Origin: Rana temporaria
Taxonomy: Eukaryota; Chordata; Amphibia; Anura; Ranidae
Direction of reading: 5' to 3'
DNA: 64,000 nt
Assembly (NCBI RefSeq): GCF_905171775.1
Contig: NC_053494.1
Coordinates: 198,477,544-198,541,543 of the forward strand
The position numbers and the translations under genes are program-made. Below are positions 12,152 through 23,309 of the stretch, piece by piece (position 1 is the first letter of the stretch; every line of letters begins with the position of its first letter). Below the pieces are notes generated by a model that made no database searches, was not told where the DNA came from, and saw nothing but the letters and a program-made list of their open reading frames with translations.

Positions 12152-12664
12152 GATTTTACTGTTGTGTGTTTAGTAGCACTTTAAGAATACACTTTAACAG
12201 TGGTTGTTCCCATATAATAAGAGTTTAAAATGTAATTTTAAAGCAATTCTAGTATATATATTTGCATGCTAGTTCCAGGGTTTGACTGACTTTCTGTCAC
12301 ACAACTAGAATGTGGGATATGAGTCAAGAAAAGGTGAATATGAGGCGTTGGATGCTGATCTTTTGTCCGTAAAACCAGGAGTATCAGCTGGGATAGGTGA
12401 CCGAATCTCTGCAGCTCAACCACAAAGAGATCCCCCATCCATAGAGGGTAAAAGATCTCCTCTGAGAAATACAAGTGAGGCAAAAAAGCACCATCTAGTT
12501 GTCTTGTGAGTCTATAAAAATACCTTACCAAAAGAATTGAGACAACAGGAAGAAGTAAGTCAGATAGTAAGATAGCCAGCATGTTTCCAGACCAAACTAT
12601 TCTTCATCAGGGCTTGAATGAGCTATGGAAAAGCCTCCTAAAGAACGGCAACTATAAAAACTTC
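12152..12664. other. No recognisable feature
   Basis: Non-coding stretch with mirror-strand short frames (12238-12582 minus, 12312-12509 plus). No element ends or coding motifs are recognised. Confidence 0.35.
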
Positions 12665-13298
12665 TGTTTCTATCTATGCGACTGATTCATAGAATCAGTT
12701 ACGCATAGATAGCCAGAAGATCCGACAGGTGTAATTGTTTTACACTGTCGGATCTTAGGATGCAATACCGCGGCCGCCGCTGGGGGGAGTTTGCGTCGTA
12801 AACCAGCGTCGGGTATGCAAATTAGGAGTTACGGCGATTCACGACGGATTTTCGCGTTCGCTACGTCGCCGCTAGTCTAGTTTCCCGTCGCAAAGTGAGT
12901 CGTCGTTTTAGGTGCCCTAACTTTAGTCAGCAAGCATATTGCTGTCTAAAGTATGGCCGTCGTTCCCGCGTCGAAATTTAAAAATCAACATCGCTTGCGT
13001 AAGCCGTCCGGGAATACGGAATTAACGCTACGCGCGTCGCCGCTCGAAAAAATGACGTCACGGCGCGCAATGCACGACGGAAGTTCGGAAACGGAGCATG
13101 CGCGGCAGGTCCGGCGCGGGAGCGCGCCTAATTTAAATGGCACACGCCCATTTAAATTGGCCCGTCTTGCGCCGGAGGCCGCCGGCGTAGGTTTTCATCG
13201 CAAGTGCTTGGTGAATCAGGCACTTGCGATGAAAAATTGCGGCGGTGTAACGTATCTACGATACGTTACGCCGCCACTCTTCTATGCGAATCTGGCCC
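12665..13298. mobile_element. Family A MITE (A6), left end truncated
   Basis: The right terminus GCGAATCTGGCCC ends at 13298. The left begins inside the element at the characteristic hairpin GACTGATTCATAGAATCAGT, which is also seen at 30918 and 56660. The CpG-rich body has GAGCATGCGCGG near 13095. The GGGCCAGATTC left end is missing. Confidence 0.7.
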
Positions 13299-13504
13299 AA
13301 AGTTTTTAGATTCTTTTTAGAACACTGGCCCCTGTTAGCCACACTCCCTGATCTATTGCTAACAATACCATCTTGTCTATTATACCCTTCTTTTTCCATA
13401 ACAGAAAGTGATGAAAAGAGTGTATTTAATAAAGTTATCTCCTCCTTGTCACTTGTAACCATCTTCCCTTTATAATCCTTTATAGGGGCCAATATGCTCT
13501 GACT

Positions 13505-13632
13505 TTGCTTTTTATTTTAGTCTATTTTCTATTTTATTATTTTATCTTCTATCCTATTATATTCCCTTTCTATTCTGGTTTATTTTCTATTCTATTGCTT
13601 TATTTTCTATTATATTGTATTCTACTTTTTTT
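13505..13632. repeat. Pentanucleotide-like low-complexity tract
   Basis: Degenerate TTCTATTTTA repeats with interspersed ATTATT, about 130 bp. The complementary pattern (AATAGAATAG) recurs at 63790-63990. This is simple-sequence DNA without coding value. Confidence 0.7.
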
Positions 13633-13639
13633 ATATGTT

Positions 13640-14012
13640 TAATATGTACCATGACAACTGGGTCCGCCCCAGCCCAGCCCAACGGTCTGTCCATCCGATC
13701 CACGATGTGCCGAACCCGAGCGCCCGGGAAACAACATATCGTTCGGCGATCACGGTCTCTGTGACACATTGCCCTATCTATCCTTCTAATAATGGAGTCC
13801 CCTACCACCTATATGGGCCTCTCCTTGCCTGTACTCCTGCCCCAACCTTCACGAGAGCAGTCATTCCCCTGGCAGCCAGGGGAAAAAGTCTGCTCCAGCA
13901 ACTCCACCCCTGAGCTGGAATCTCTAACACCATGCAGCTTGGAATATTTATTGGGATGTACAAACTCAGGACCAGCCTCTCTGCCCCTCCTTCTCACTGT
14001 CCAGCTTTGCAT
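13640..14012 (-). pseudogene. LINE ORF1 fragment with SGNH/GDSL-type motif
   Basis: On the minus strand, translation gives a segment around VGDSIIRRIDRAM, then RDRRTICCFPGARVRHIVDRM and DPVVMVHI. This is the SGNH/GDSL-hydrolase-like block found in ORF1 of CR1/L2-type non-LTR retrotransposons; the GDS carries the nucleophile serine. Upstream sequence (NKYSKLHGV, RRRGREAGPEF) fits the low-complexity linker of the same ORF1. An in-frame TAG lies just before VVGDS (near 13810), and the match ends at VMVHI, before the expected GTND block. The fragment is therefore broken and truncated. Family recall is from memory; the GDS and PGARVR motifs are visible directly. Confidence 0.65.
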
Positions 14013-14057
14013 CTACCAAAACCTAAAATAAGTATTTTGAGTAAAGTGACTCTTTAA

Positions 14058-14588
14058 AGTGGAGTTCCACCCATAAATATAACATTACATCAGTAGTTTT
14101 AAAAAAGTCATTAGTCCTTTACGATTTTTTTTTTTTTTTTTTAGATGCCTTCAAAGTGTTGTTGCTAGGCAGAATAGTTAATCTTCCCACTTCCTGCACC
14201 TAGGTGCTTAATGCTTCCTAACCTACACCGCACAGACTCCTGGGAATGTAGTGGGTGTAACTTTCCAGGAGTCTGTGCACTCCCCAGTCTCAAAGAATCA
14301 TGTGACTTGGACAGCACAGGTGCTGAAACCTGATCTGACACTGCTTGTGCAGCACTGAGCATGTGCGAGATCTGCAAGGCTGAAATCCAGGAAGTCATAC
14401 AGTCTGGCTTCATGATGCCCACACTTAAGATGGCCCCAGTCAATTTCTATTTTATAAAGTGTCTAAATGCTGTAACAACCTAACAAAACGGACCTTAGTT
14501 TACAGACTAACTTTACTAGAATACATTAAGCTTGTGTATTACAGGGGTATTTATATTTAAAAAGTGAAATTGTGTCCGGAACTCCGCT
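14058..14588. mobile_element. Family F element (F2), TTAA flanks
   Basis: TTAA at 14054-14057 and 14589-14592 with inverted termini AGTGGAGTTCCACCC and CCGGAACTCCGCT. The interior carries GACTCCTGGGAATGTAGT and the complement of its first part (CCAGGAGTCTGTG), so it partly folds back. There is no transposase. Confidence 0.7.
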
Positions 14589-14592
14589 TTAA

Positions 14593-15135
14593 GCTTTATT
14601 TATAAAATTCTCATATGAATTATTTTACAATTACAGAACAGTGGTTCATAAATTGGTAAATCAGCTAAAAAAAATTCTTAACCCATCATTCTTTCTCTCT
14701 TTATTTTTTTCATTTGAACATGAACAGTTTGTAATTAAATGGACTCAGGGATGCACATCCTCTATGCTGATGCTCTAATTGTGATTGTGGCATTCATCTT
14801 GCACACCTGACTGCCCGGAGCAAGGTGCCGTATTCAACCGAGCTGTGCACCACCACGGTAAGATCCATGACTCTGTACAATGGGCAGGAAAAGCTCCGAT
14901 CCATCTACTCCAAGGGGACTGACGAGCTGTCTGAGCTGAAAGAGCCCATGTGACATCAGACGGATTGTTCTTTGCTTCCGGCACTGACCTTTGTTTGATT
15001 CCTATACAGCTGTCTCCACACCCATTGGAGCATGGGAAAAAAAGTTAACACAACACTGAATTATAAGACAAAGGCTGCTGTGTGATCAACGGGTAATGTG
15101 AAACAGCCCACTGAACCTGTCTGCAAAGGATAAAC
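14593..15135. other. No recognisable feature
   Basis: A plus-strand frame from 14771 to a stop at 14953 is open for 60 codons but lacks a convincing start, splice context or recognised domain. I do not annotate it as a gene. Confidence 0.35.
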
Positions 15136-15670
15136 TAAAACTCTGAACTGGATTCCCTAAATTCCCCCTACCTTCTTACCTGTTATGCAAAAAAAGCATA
15201 TTCACGTGTCTGACGATCCAACAGTGTTCTGTAAGGATCCCCGCTTCGCTGCAGCACTCCCAGCCCTGTGCCACCAGGAGGTTCTGACATCACCAGGAAT
15301 AAAGTAAAACTCTAAACTGGATTCCCTAAATTCCCCCTCCCTTTTTACCTGTTATGCAAAAAAAAAAAAAAAGCATCCTCACGTGTCTGGCGATCCAACA
15401 GTGTTCTGTAAGGATCCCCCGCTTCGCTGCAGCACTCCCAGCCCTGTGCCACCAGGAGGTTCTGACATCACCAGGAATAAAGTAAAACTCTGAACTGGAT
15501 TCCCTAAATTTCCTCCTCCCTTCTTACCTGTTATGCAAAAAAAAAGCATACTCACGTGTCTGGCGATCCAACAGTGTTCTGTAAGGATCCCCCGCTTCGC
15601 TGCAGCACTCCCAGCCCTGTGCCACCAGGAGGTTCTGACATCACCAGGAATAAAGTAAAACTCTGAATTG
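15136..15670. repeat. Tandem repeat, about three units of 169-178 bp
   Basis: The landmark CTCTGAACTGGATTCCCTAA recurs at about 15141, 15310 (one change) and 15488, and a decayed copy starts at 15661. Each unit also contains an A-run, CACGTGTCTGGCGATCC and CAGCCCTGTGCCACCAGGAG. Units differ mainly in A-run length and a few substitutions, so the array is young. Confidence 0.85.
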
Positions 15671-15954
15671 AATTCCTACAGCAGCCCTGTAATAATATGT
15701 AAGCTAGCCCCCATGATAACGCAGCACCTGTGACAGAGTACCCTGCGGCCCCCTGGGACCTAAGATATGGGTATCTCAGGGGGGCTGTGGGCATTGTACT
15801 TGTCACTTTAGTCTGGGCCAGAAATAAGGGAGGAGGGGTCCCTAAAAGGGAATTTTCCTCCATAAAAAATAAATAAAAAGTAGCGCCATCCCCGTGGGGA
15901 CCGCTGGAGGGTGATTGCCCTCAAAGGTTGCCTTGACCTTGGAAGCCTCCTGAC

Positions 15955-16330
15955 CAGTGGCAGCTGGTGATTCATTTTTGGGGGGGCAGAAAACAAACCA
16001 CTAGTAACCCCCCCCCCCGCATCACTCTGTCGGTCAATCCCCCTACCCCTGTCCTTCGCTTGTCCGCCCCCCAACAGCCACGCACTTACCCCATGTAGGT
16101 TGCTCACAGCTTTGGCTCCTTCCTGTGTGTCCTCCTACTCGGAGGCTTCCTCTGTGTCTCCTCCTCCTTGGTGGCTTCCTCATTGGCGACCAATACAGTC
16201 ACTTTTCCTCTTGGCCGGGAGGAGAATCAGGAAGAAAATAGCGAAAAATTATTTGCTATTGTCACATAACTGGGTGGGCTCAGGGCGCAGTGCTCTGCCC
16301 CCCCGAGCCCACCCTTTTTTAAAGCCAATT
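15955..16330. repeat. Family K (hAT-like) fragment
   Basis: CAGTGGCAGCTGGTGATTC followed by a G-run resembles the inverse of the family K right end at 50309-50332 (GCACCAGCCACCACTG). The interior TGGGTGGGCTCAGGGCGCAG resembles the copy near 42315. The CAGTGGC terminus suggests hAT, but no target duplication was found. Confidence 0.45.
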
Positions 16331-16394
16331 AGAGCTTCTGACTCTAATCATGTGCTATTAAAAAAAAAAACATTGAAATCCATGCATCCGGCCC

Positions 16395-16572
16395 AACGGA
16401 AGGATAGGAACGCCCAGTCCTGCAGTCATCGGAACCCGGAAGCCCTGGACAAAAACAGAATATAAAGGTATGTACGGAGAAAAAAAAAAAAAAAACGAAA
16501 GTAAATGCCCTTACTATGCTGACTCTAATGTGTGTAATATTAAAAAAACATTTTTTTGGGTGAACCCCCGCT
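16395..16572. repeat. Family F fragment, right end only
   Basis: GGAACGCCCAGTCC and GGAACCCGGAAGC match the F1 interior, and the fragment ends GGGTGAACCCCCGCT followed by TTAA (16573-16576). The left half is missing. Confidence 0.6.
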
Positions 16573-16576
16573 TTAA

Positions 16577-18057
16577 TGTAAACAAATGCAATAAAGGTGT
16601 TTGCATGCAGTGTCTATGTAAGGTGTACACAAGGTGGGCTTCTGCCCGCTCACCAATCCTTATGATACCAATCCTCAAGGGAATAGGATGTCCCGGCTCT
16701 TGAAGAATCTGCAACCAGTGTAGGGTGCCTGGCCGTGCATGTGGCAACGCTGGAATTCAGCTGGGTCTGTAACCGTGACAAAGAGAGTGACCCCTGAGGC
16801 TGACAGTCACTTGGCCGACAGGGAGCAGGCAATGGTGGATCTGCTTGCAGGTGTATGGGTCACTCGCTGAAGACTTTCCACGCTGTCCCGGCCGTGGCAC
16901 CTGCTTGCATTCTCCAGACTGGCCAGGTCCCTGCTCTCAGCTGAAGGACCTGGTTCAAACAGGAATAGCTCCTCCCCGGACTAGGCTATTTATGTTCTCA
17001 GTCAGCATTCTTCTCTCTCCACCCAGCTGGAACTTGTAGTCTGCCCCAGCCCTGGCTGTAAATCCTGGCTCTGTGGACCACATGTCCCACAATCCTCTGA
17101 TTTCAGTAGTGGTCTCTCTCTCTCTCTGCCTTCAGGAAATGATGACAAAATGTCCAGGCTGAATAATTAGAGGGAAACAAACTCAAGGCAGTCCTTGTTA
17201 AAGAACGTCTTACAGTGACAGAGGCGGACACAATGACGCCTGGCTACACACAACACACTTTCTTCTTCTTTATTTATACACTGTATGTATTAATATTTAT
17301 GGCATATGAGAGCGTTATCTTTATCCTAAATTAGGGGATTTATTCATAAAACTCATGAATAGGTTTGTCCAGCCAAACCTACAATGTCTCCTATGTAAGT
17401 TTTACCATCAGTAATTCCTTTTCACTTCACTTTTTTTAGCAAGAAGAAGAACACAGCAGAGGTGCTTTGGATGTTCTCAGGTCAATTCTAGATATATAAT
17501 GTTCCCTGGTCATGCCCCATAACAACTGTTAAATGCTGATGTACATAGTCCAACTCCAAGAGATGGGGTTTCCTCAATAGACTCAAGGTCGTAAGTCATC
17601 CTCAAAATCCATAAAAGCCGGTCCAGCATGGCCGCCAGAGCCGTAGGCCGCAAATTAACATCGATCTGAGAGATCTCAGCGAGGGCAGCTCGGCTCGTTC
17701 TTCTCTTTATTAAACCTTTATTAAACCTGCTGGCACATTATCTACCTCGCCAGTGAGGACCTGTCACTAAACGACACGCATTCTAAGCATTATCCTGTTA
17801 GGGATTAATCAAATGAACAAAATTGCCTAGGCTTTTTTATCTGACAAAATGCACGCAGAATGAGCGAGACTTAAACACTGACTTTACTGCATACTGATGG
17901 CATACTGTGCTTACCTAACAGGGTAGTGCAAAGAGGTACAGAACACACAGCAAGCAACCAATTAGAATAATGCAAAGGTTTCTTGCGAAAAAGGCTAATA
18001 TTTTTTTTTGGCTAAGAATAAGTTATTGTGCATTGCATTTAGGAGTGTGAGACCTAT
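16577..18057. other. No recognisable feature
   Basis: About 1.5 kb of mostly non-repetitive, non-coding DNA with a short CT-rich tract near 17115. No gene or element boundary could be supported. The part at 16600-17100 could be an old LTR, but I have no ends to show. Confidence 0.3.
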
Positions 18058-18061
18058 TTAA

Positions 18062-19205
18062 CCACTTCAGCCCCAGAAGGTTTACCCCCCTTCATGATCA
18101 GGCCATTTTTTGCGATACGGCACTGCTTTACTTCAAGGGTACTTTCCCGCTGGGGTGGTGCCGGCATTAGCGGTAGAGTGCCGCTAGTTTTAGCGCTGTT
18201 ATAGCGGTGCTTTTCGGCCGCAAGCGGACGCTTTTAATCCCCGCTAGCGGGCGAAGAAAGGGTTAAAAGCACCCGTGTTGCGGCGCTGCTGAAGCGCTTT
18301 GCAGGTGCTTCGGCAGCGCTGCCCATTCATTTGATTGGGCAGGGCATTATTGTTTACATCGCTCCCGCACCGACCCAAAGATGCTGCTTGCAGGACTTTT
18401 TTTCCCATCCCGCAAGCACTCGGACTTTCACACTGAGGAGACATGAGAGTCGCTTTTCAGGCGCTTTAGAGGTGCAGGTTTTAGCGCTAAAATGCCTGAA
18501 AAGCGCCCCAGTGTGAAAGGGGTCTAACTCCAATTGCGCGGTCGTGCGACGCTGTACACAAACGTTCTTTTCTTTCACACAATTAGAGCTTTCTTTTGGT
18601 GGTATTTGATCACCTCTACGTTTTTTTTTTACGCTATAAACAAAAAAGAGCAACAATTTTGAAGAAAAAAACATAATTCTTTACTTTCTGCTATAAAACA
18701 TCCAATAAAAAATGTAAAAAATCAAATTTCTTCATATATTTAGGCCAATTTGTATTCTGCTACATACTTTTCGTAAAACAAAACCCTGATAAGCGTATAT
18801 CGCTTGGTTTGCGCAAAAGTTGTAGCGTCTAAAAACGAAGGGATATTTTTATGGAATTTTTATTTATTTATTTTACTAGTAATGGAGGAGATCAGCGACT
18901 TATAGCGGAACTGCGACATTGCGGTGGACAAATAGGACACTAAGTGACACTTTTTTGAGGACCAGTGGCACTAATACCGTAATCATTGCTAAAAAATATG
19001 CACTGTCACTGTACTAATGACACTGACAGGGAAGGGGGTTAACATCAGGGGTGATCAAAGGGTTAAATGTGTTCCTAGGGAGTGCTTAATAACTGTGTGG
19101 GGGAGGTGCTTTGACTGTGGGAAGACAGAGATCCATGTTCCTACTTAGCAGAAACACAAGATTTCTATCTTCCCTATTAATAGAACGGCAATCTGCCTTG
19201 TTTAC
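18062..19205 (-). mobile_element. Family C element (C3), right end lost
   Basis: Begins after TTAA (18058-18061) with CCACTTCAGCCCC. Inverted landmarks GAGCTTTCTTTTGGTGGTAT, TTGCGCAAAAGTTGTAGCG and GGGTTAAATGTG follow. It is interrupted by another repeat at 18137-18525 and cut off near 19205, where an LTR-like repeat (family E) starts. Confidence 0.65.
18137..18525. mobile_element. Foldback repeat nested in C3 (family D)
   Basis: A GC-rich segment built on AGCGCT/AGCGCC motifs, with AGCGCCCCAGTGTGAAAGGGG at its right end and TTTCCCGCTGGGG at its left. It splits the family C sequence between GGCACTGCTTTACT and AATTGCGCGGTCG, which are adjacent in other copies. A short duplication of TTACT/TAACT is possible but not certain. 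Confidence 0.55.
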
Positions 19206-19434
19206 ATATACTCAGGGCCAGCCCACCTGGGGCAGTGGAGTTCAGGTGGAAGCTGGATATGGAGTGTTAGGCGGCCGGTGGCCCCCTAATCTGGGAGGAG
19301 GTGGGGGAGACCTCAGGCCTGGGCGCGGAAGGGACCTTCTTCACAACACACAGAGGTGTCCTGACCAGGAGGCACGGGAGCAAGTGGAGGACAGCAGGCG
19401 AATACCGGAGTTTATGATCATATGACTGCTGCTC
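19206..19434 (+). repeat. Family E (LTR-like) fragment
   Basis: TCAGGGCCAGCCCACCTGGGG, GGATATGGAGTGTTAGGC and AACACACAGAGGTGTCCTG match the copy at 41186-41440. Only this middle part is present. Confidence 0.6.
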
Positions 19435-19447
19435 ACATGATCGGAAA

Positions 19448-20777
19448 GTATGAACAGAAAAGTCAGTGCTACTAACCATACAACATATAGATAACAGAGC
19501 TCCTGGGTGCTCGATTCTCAGTCACAGGCTGAGTAAAGTAATGTAGGAAAAAAGATCCGCACTCTGGTTGTTGCTCTTTAACCGCTTGGGACCCGCGCTA
19601 TAGTCAAATGACGGCTACAGCGTGGATCCCAAAATCCAACAGGACGTCAATTGACGTCCGCCCCTTTGCGCGTTCCCCGCGCGCGCTCCAGAGTGCGCAG
19701 CGGGGAAACTCTGTGTTGGCCGTGTCCCTTGGACACAGCCAATTACAGATCGCCGCGAACGGCCAATCAGAGTGGCCGTTTGCGATGCGATCTGTGCGGC
19801 CAATGAGAGATGATCTCATATGTAAACATATGAGATCATCTCTCATTGCCGTTTTACACAGAGACAACGGTGCTGCCTCTGGAGAGGAGACCGATCTGTG
19901 TCCCTTGTACATAGGGACATAGATCGGTCACCCCCCCCAGTGACCCCCCCTCCACCTACAGTTAGAACACAATGCAGGGATACATTTAACCCCTTCCTCA
20001 CCCCCTAGTGTTAACCCCTTCAATGCCAGTCACATTTATACTGTAATTAGTGCATATTTATAGCACTGATCCCAGTATATATGTGAATGGCGCCAAAAAT
20101 GTGTCAAAAGTGTCCGATGTGTCCGCCATAACGTCGCAGTCCCAATAAAAATCGCAGATCGCCGCCATTTCTAGTAAAAAAAAAAAATAATAAAAAATAA
20201 TAATTCTGTCCCCTATTTTGTAGGCGCTATAACTTTTGCGCAAACCAGTCGCTTATTGCGATTTTTTTTTTTTACCAAAAATATGTAGAAGAATATGTAT
20301 CGGCCTAAACTGATAAAAAAAAATGTGTTTTTTTTTTTTTTAAATTGGGATATTTATTATAGCAACAAGTAAAAAATATTGTATTTTTTTCAAAATTGTC
20401 GCTCTTTTTTTTGTTTATAGCGCAAAAAATAAAAACCGCACAGGCGATCAAATACCACCAAAAGAAAGCTCTATTTGTGGGGAAAAAAGGACGTCAATTT
20501 TGTTTGGGAGCCATGTCGCACGACCGCGCAATTGTTAGTTAAAGCGACGCAGTGCCGGAAGCTGAAATTTCACCTGGGCAGGAGGGGGGTATATGTGCCC
20601 AGTAAGCAAGTGGTTAAGAAATCTTGTTTTTATTGACAAACCACAGTGAACAAACGCAAATGAAAACAGTTGACGCGTTTCAGTCTATAAGGCCTTAGTC
20701 ATAACTACTGGCTTGGCTTGTCAATAAAAAGGAATATTTTTTAAAGAGCAACAACCTGAGTGCAGATCTTTTTTCCT
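19448..20777 (-). mobile_element. Class P inverted-arm element (P5) with nested C4
   Basis: A perfect 13-bp direct repeat ACATGATCGGAAA flanks it (19435-19447, 20778-20790). Inside, the arm 19541-19581 (TAGGAAAAAAGATCCGCACT start) is the inverse of 20739-20780. Between the arms lies GACGCGTTTCAG and CCTTAGTCATAA. A 93-bp asymmetric tail sits at the left (19448-19540). A family C element splits the left arm. The long direct repeat is unlike the 2-, 3-, 4- or 8-bp duplications of the DNA transposons here and more like that of a retroposon. Confidence 0.65.
19582..20613 (+). mobile_element. Family C element (C4) inserted at TTAA in P5
   Basis: TTAA at 19578-19581 and 20614-20617. Ends are CCGCTTGGGACC and the inverse CAAGTGG. 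The opposite arm of P5 keeps the unoccupied site (TTAA at 20741-20744 in GCTCTTTAAAAAATATTCC, read on the minus strand). This shows directly that the insertion duplicated TTAA. The family landmarks ACCACCAAAAGAAAGCTC and GCACGACCGCGCAATTG are present. Confidence 0.8.
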
Positions 20778-20824
20778 ACATGATCGGAAAACTCCTGATC
20801 CCAAGTAGTGTTCTTTCCGTTAGC

Positions 20825-21830
20825 GATCAGCAGCATTCGCCCACAGGGGAGAGCTGCACAGATAATCAGGACACTGATCATCAGTGCCCTGATTATCAGT
20901 GCAGTCTCAACAGTGCCCATCAGTGATGCCAATCAGTTCCCATCAGTGCTGCCTTTCAGTGCCCATTAGTGCCTGCTCATCAGTGCCACCTATCAGTGCC
21001 CATCAGTGCTAATATGTACTAGTATGCCTTCTCATCAGTGCCACCTCATCAGTGCCCTTCAGTGTCATCTCATCAGTGCCTCTCAGTGCCAGCTATCTCT
21101 GCCTCCTCATCAGCGCACATCAGTTAAGGAGAAAAACTACTTATTTACATTTTTCTAACAGAAACTAAAGCAGGCCATACACGGTCGAATTTCGAATGAA
21201 TTTTCTTTTTAAAATCAGAAAGTTTGTTTTATTTGTGATCCGATGATGCCACCATTGATTTTCGAAATTCTGCTGACCAAGCCTTCATGTTGCTACAGAA
21301 AATAATTTTCGTGGCCGGGAATTTTTTCTCCGGGAAATTTCTTTTCTTGCACATGCGCATTTTTTTTCTATTACATTTCTCGCACGATTCTCCCATCATT
21401 GATTAGAAAATCGTTAGTTTTTAAAAAAAAAATCCAACATGTCTGATTCCTCAAATTTCATTGCCGCACGAAAATCGGCTGTTGCTGCAGCCCACTAACG
21501 GTGCGAAATTCGTACGAAAATTCTTTGATACGATTTTCGAAAGAAAATTCTTTCGAAATTCGAACCATGCTTAAGAAAAACCTATTTTTTTTTTCTTCTA
21601 AATTTTCGGTCTTTTTTCTTTTTTTGTTATAAAAAAAAAAAGCCCCGTGGTGATAAAATACCAGCAAAAGAAAGCTCTATCTGTCTCAAATAAATGCAAA
21701 AAAATTCATTTGGGTACTTCGTTGCATGACCGTGACCGCGCAACTGTCATTTAAAGTGCGCTGAAAATTGGCCTTGGCAGAAAGGAGGTGAAAGTATTGA
21801 AGTTGTTAAAGAAGATTTTTATTAAATTAG
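20825..21830 (+). repeat. Family C variant with CATCAGTGCC minisatellite
   Basis: From about 20880 to 21130, degenerate units such as CAGTGCCCATCAGTGCCACC repeat many times. Beyond the nested J1 element the usual family C tail follows: ACCAGCAAAAGAAAGCTC, GACCGCGCAACTGTCA. A similar minisatellite is at 43735-43850. The expansion appears to be an internal feature of this C sub-family. Confidence 0.6.
21169..21571. mobile_element. Family J MITE (J1), TAA duplication
   Basis: Starts AGCAGGCCATACACGG and ends CGAACCATGCT; TAA lies on both sides (21166-21168, 21572-21574). TCGAATTTCGAA and its inverse occupy the subterminal regions. It interrupts the family C tail between GAAACTAA and GAAAAACC. 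The TNA duplication groups it with family B. Confidence 0.65.
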
Positions 21831-21964
21831 TTGGATCTTCAGAGTTTTATAATACTTTTGCTCAAACCTTTATTTTGTACTGTTAAATTGAACCTTTCAG
21901 TAATGTTAAATACCTGCAAATTCCTAACCTGACACAATATGCAGAAATCATATATATAGTGTAT

Positions 21965-21969
<5 letters not shown>

Positions 21970-22035
<66 letters not shown>
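21970..22035. repeat. (TA)n microsatellite
   Basis: About 33 uninterrupted TA dinucleotides. It is likely polymorphic and prone to assembly length error. Confidence 0.95.
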
Positions 22036-22041
<6 letters not shown>

Positions 22042-22965
22042 GTTCATTTTATCATTTAAAAGCTGTCCTTGAGTTCCAGTTTAGGGAAAAAAATACTGAC
22101 CCCGGAAAAATTCCTGAACGAAGTTGGCTTCATTCTTCTGGAGAGAAAAGCAGATAAAGGCATTGTCTAGGGGGTCACTGGAATCTCCTTATAGGCTTGT
22201 TTACATAAGCGGCACTCCCGACTCCCCTCTGAAAAGCGATCCACAGTGGATCACTTTGCAGCGAGCGGTAGAGCAGCAGCTGCCAGGTATTCAGAAGGTA
22301 ATGCTGACACTTGAATGCCCTTTTTTCACCAGGGGCTTCATGCTTTGGCATTTAAAAATCAAATGGTTGAAATGAATAATACGACCATTTGAGGGTTTAT
22401 AGGCATAAATAAGCAATTCTCAAATCACCGTTTTAGAGGATACGTTTCATTGGCTGTCTGATCTAGACATCACCAGAGCTTTATACCATTTCTATTTTAT
22501 TTTCTCTGTTTCAAGAATTTTATTGTAAGAATTTCATCAAGAAAATTATGTAAGCTATCTGCAGGCAAATATAAGACATAATGCATAAAATATCACATTG
22601 ACTGTGTATTACATTTACTGATATATCGCTCATTTGTAATGACATCAAATGTAATACCATTGATATAGGTAGTGAATTTAATATATCCAATAACATAATT
22701 TTAGCAGTGTTGAATATCCTCTTTTAATTAATCAAATTTTATTTCTTATCGTAGGAAGGAGCCAAAGATGCTGTAGACTGCAGATCATTCCTTTAATTCT
22801 TAACAAGTTTTGCTGGAGGAAAAAAAGGATGATGTGGAACAGTAAAGCCATTCAAGAAGAGAACAAATGTCTGGGGGGTATGGGTGGTCAAACTGTGTCT
22901 CCGATCAAGGGTCTGGCATTAAGAAACAGGTTTGAAGATGGTAAGATTCTGTGACTTTTTTTAGT
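22036..22965. other. No recognisable feature
   Basis: AT-rich non-coding DNA. The segment near 22755-22845 is GC-balanced and lacks family matches, but has no frame or structure I can name. Confidence 0.35.
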
Positions 22966-22973
22966 TCTGGGAG

Positions 22974-23285
22974 CATGGGCGTAGCATTAGGGGTTGCAGG
23001 GGTCACAATCGCAACCCCACCCCAAGCTCCAGGGGGCCCCTGCAGCCTCCCTGTCATATTATCATATCCTTCACAAAGTCCAGCTCCGATCTGTCCAAGG
23101 GCCCCACAGCTACGCTCCAGTACTGGGATTCCACTTTGCCTTCCACGGTCCACACCCCTCCATTCTCATTGGCTGGGGACAAGCTGTGAGCCATTTCCTG
23201 AATTGAGAGGAGCACAATTTGAGAACAGCCCAGGGGCCAGGTCAACTTTTACATCGGGGCCCACAAGCTTCAAGCTACGCCTCTG
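22974..23285. mobile_element. hAT-type MITE with perfect 8-bp duplication
   Basis: TCTGGGAG is repeated exactly on both sides (22966-22973, 23286-23293). The ends CATGGGCGTAGC and GCTACGCCTCTG are inverted repeats of the CAGNGGCGTAGC type typical of hAT elements. The 312-bp interior has no transposase; the short frames inside it are chance. Confidence 0.85.
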
Positions 23286-23309
23286 TCTGGGAGAGTCAAA
23301 AGTTTAGCA

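Noticed and set aside
14771..14953. A 60-codon open stretch ending in a stop, possibly an exon
   Set aside because: No start in context, no convincing splice sites and no recognised protein similarity.
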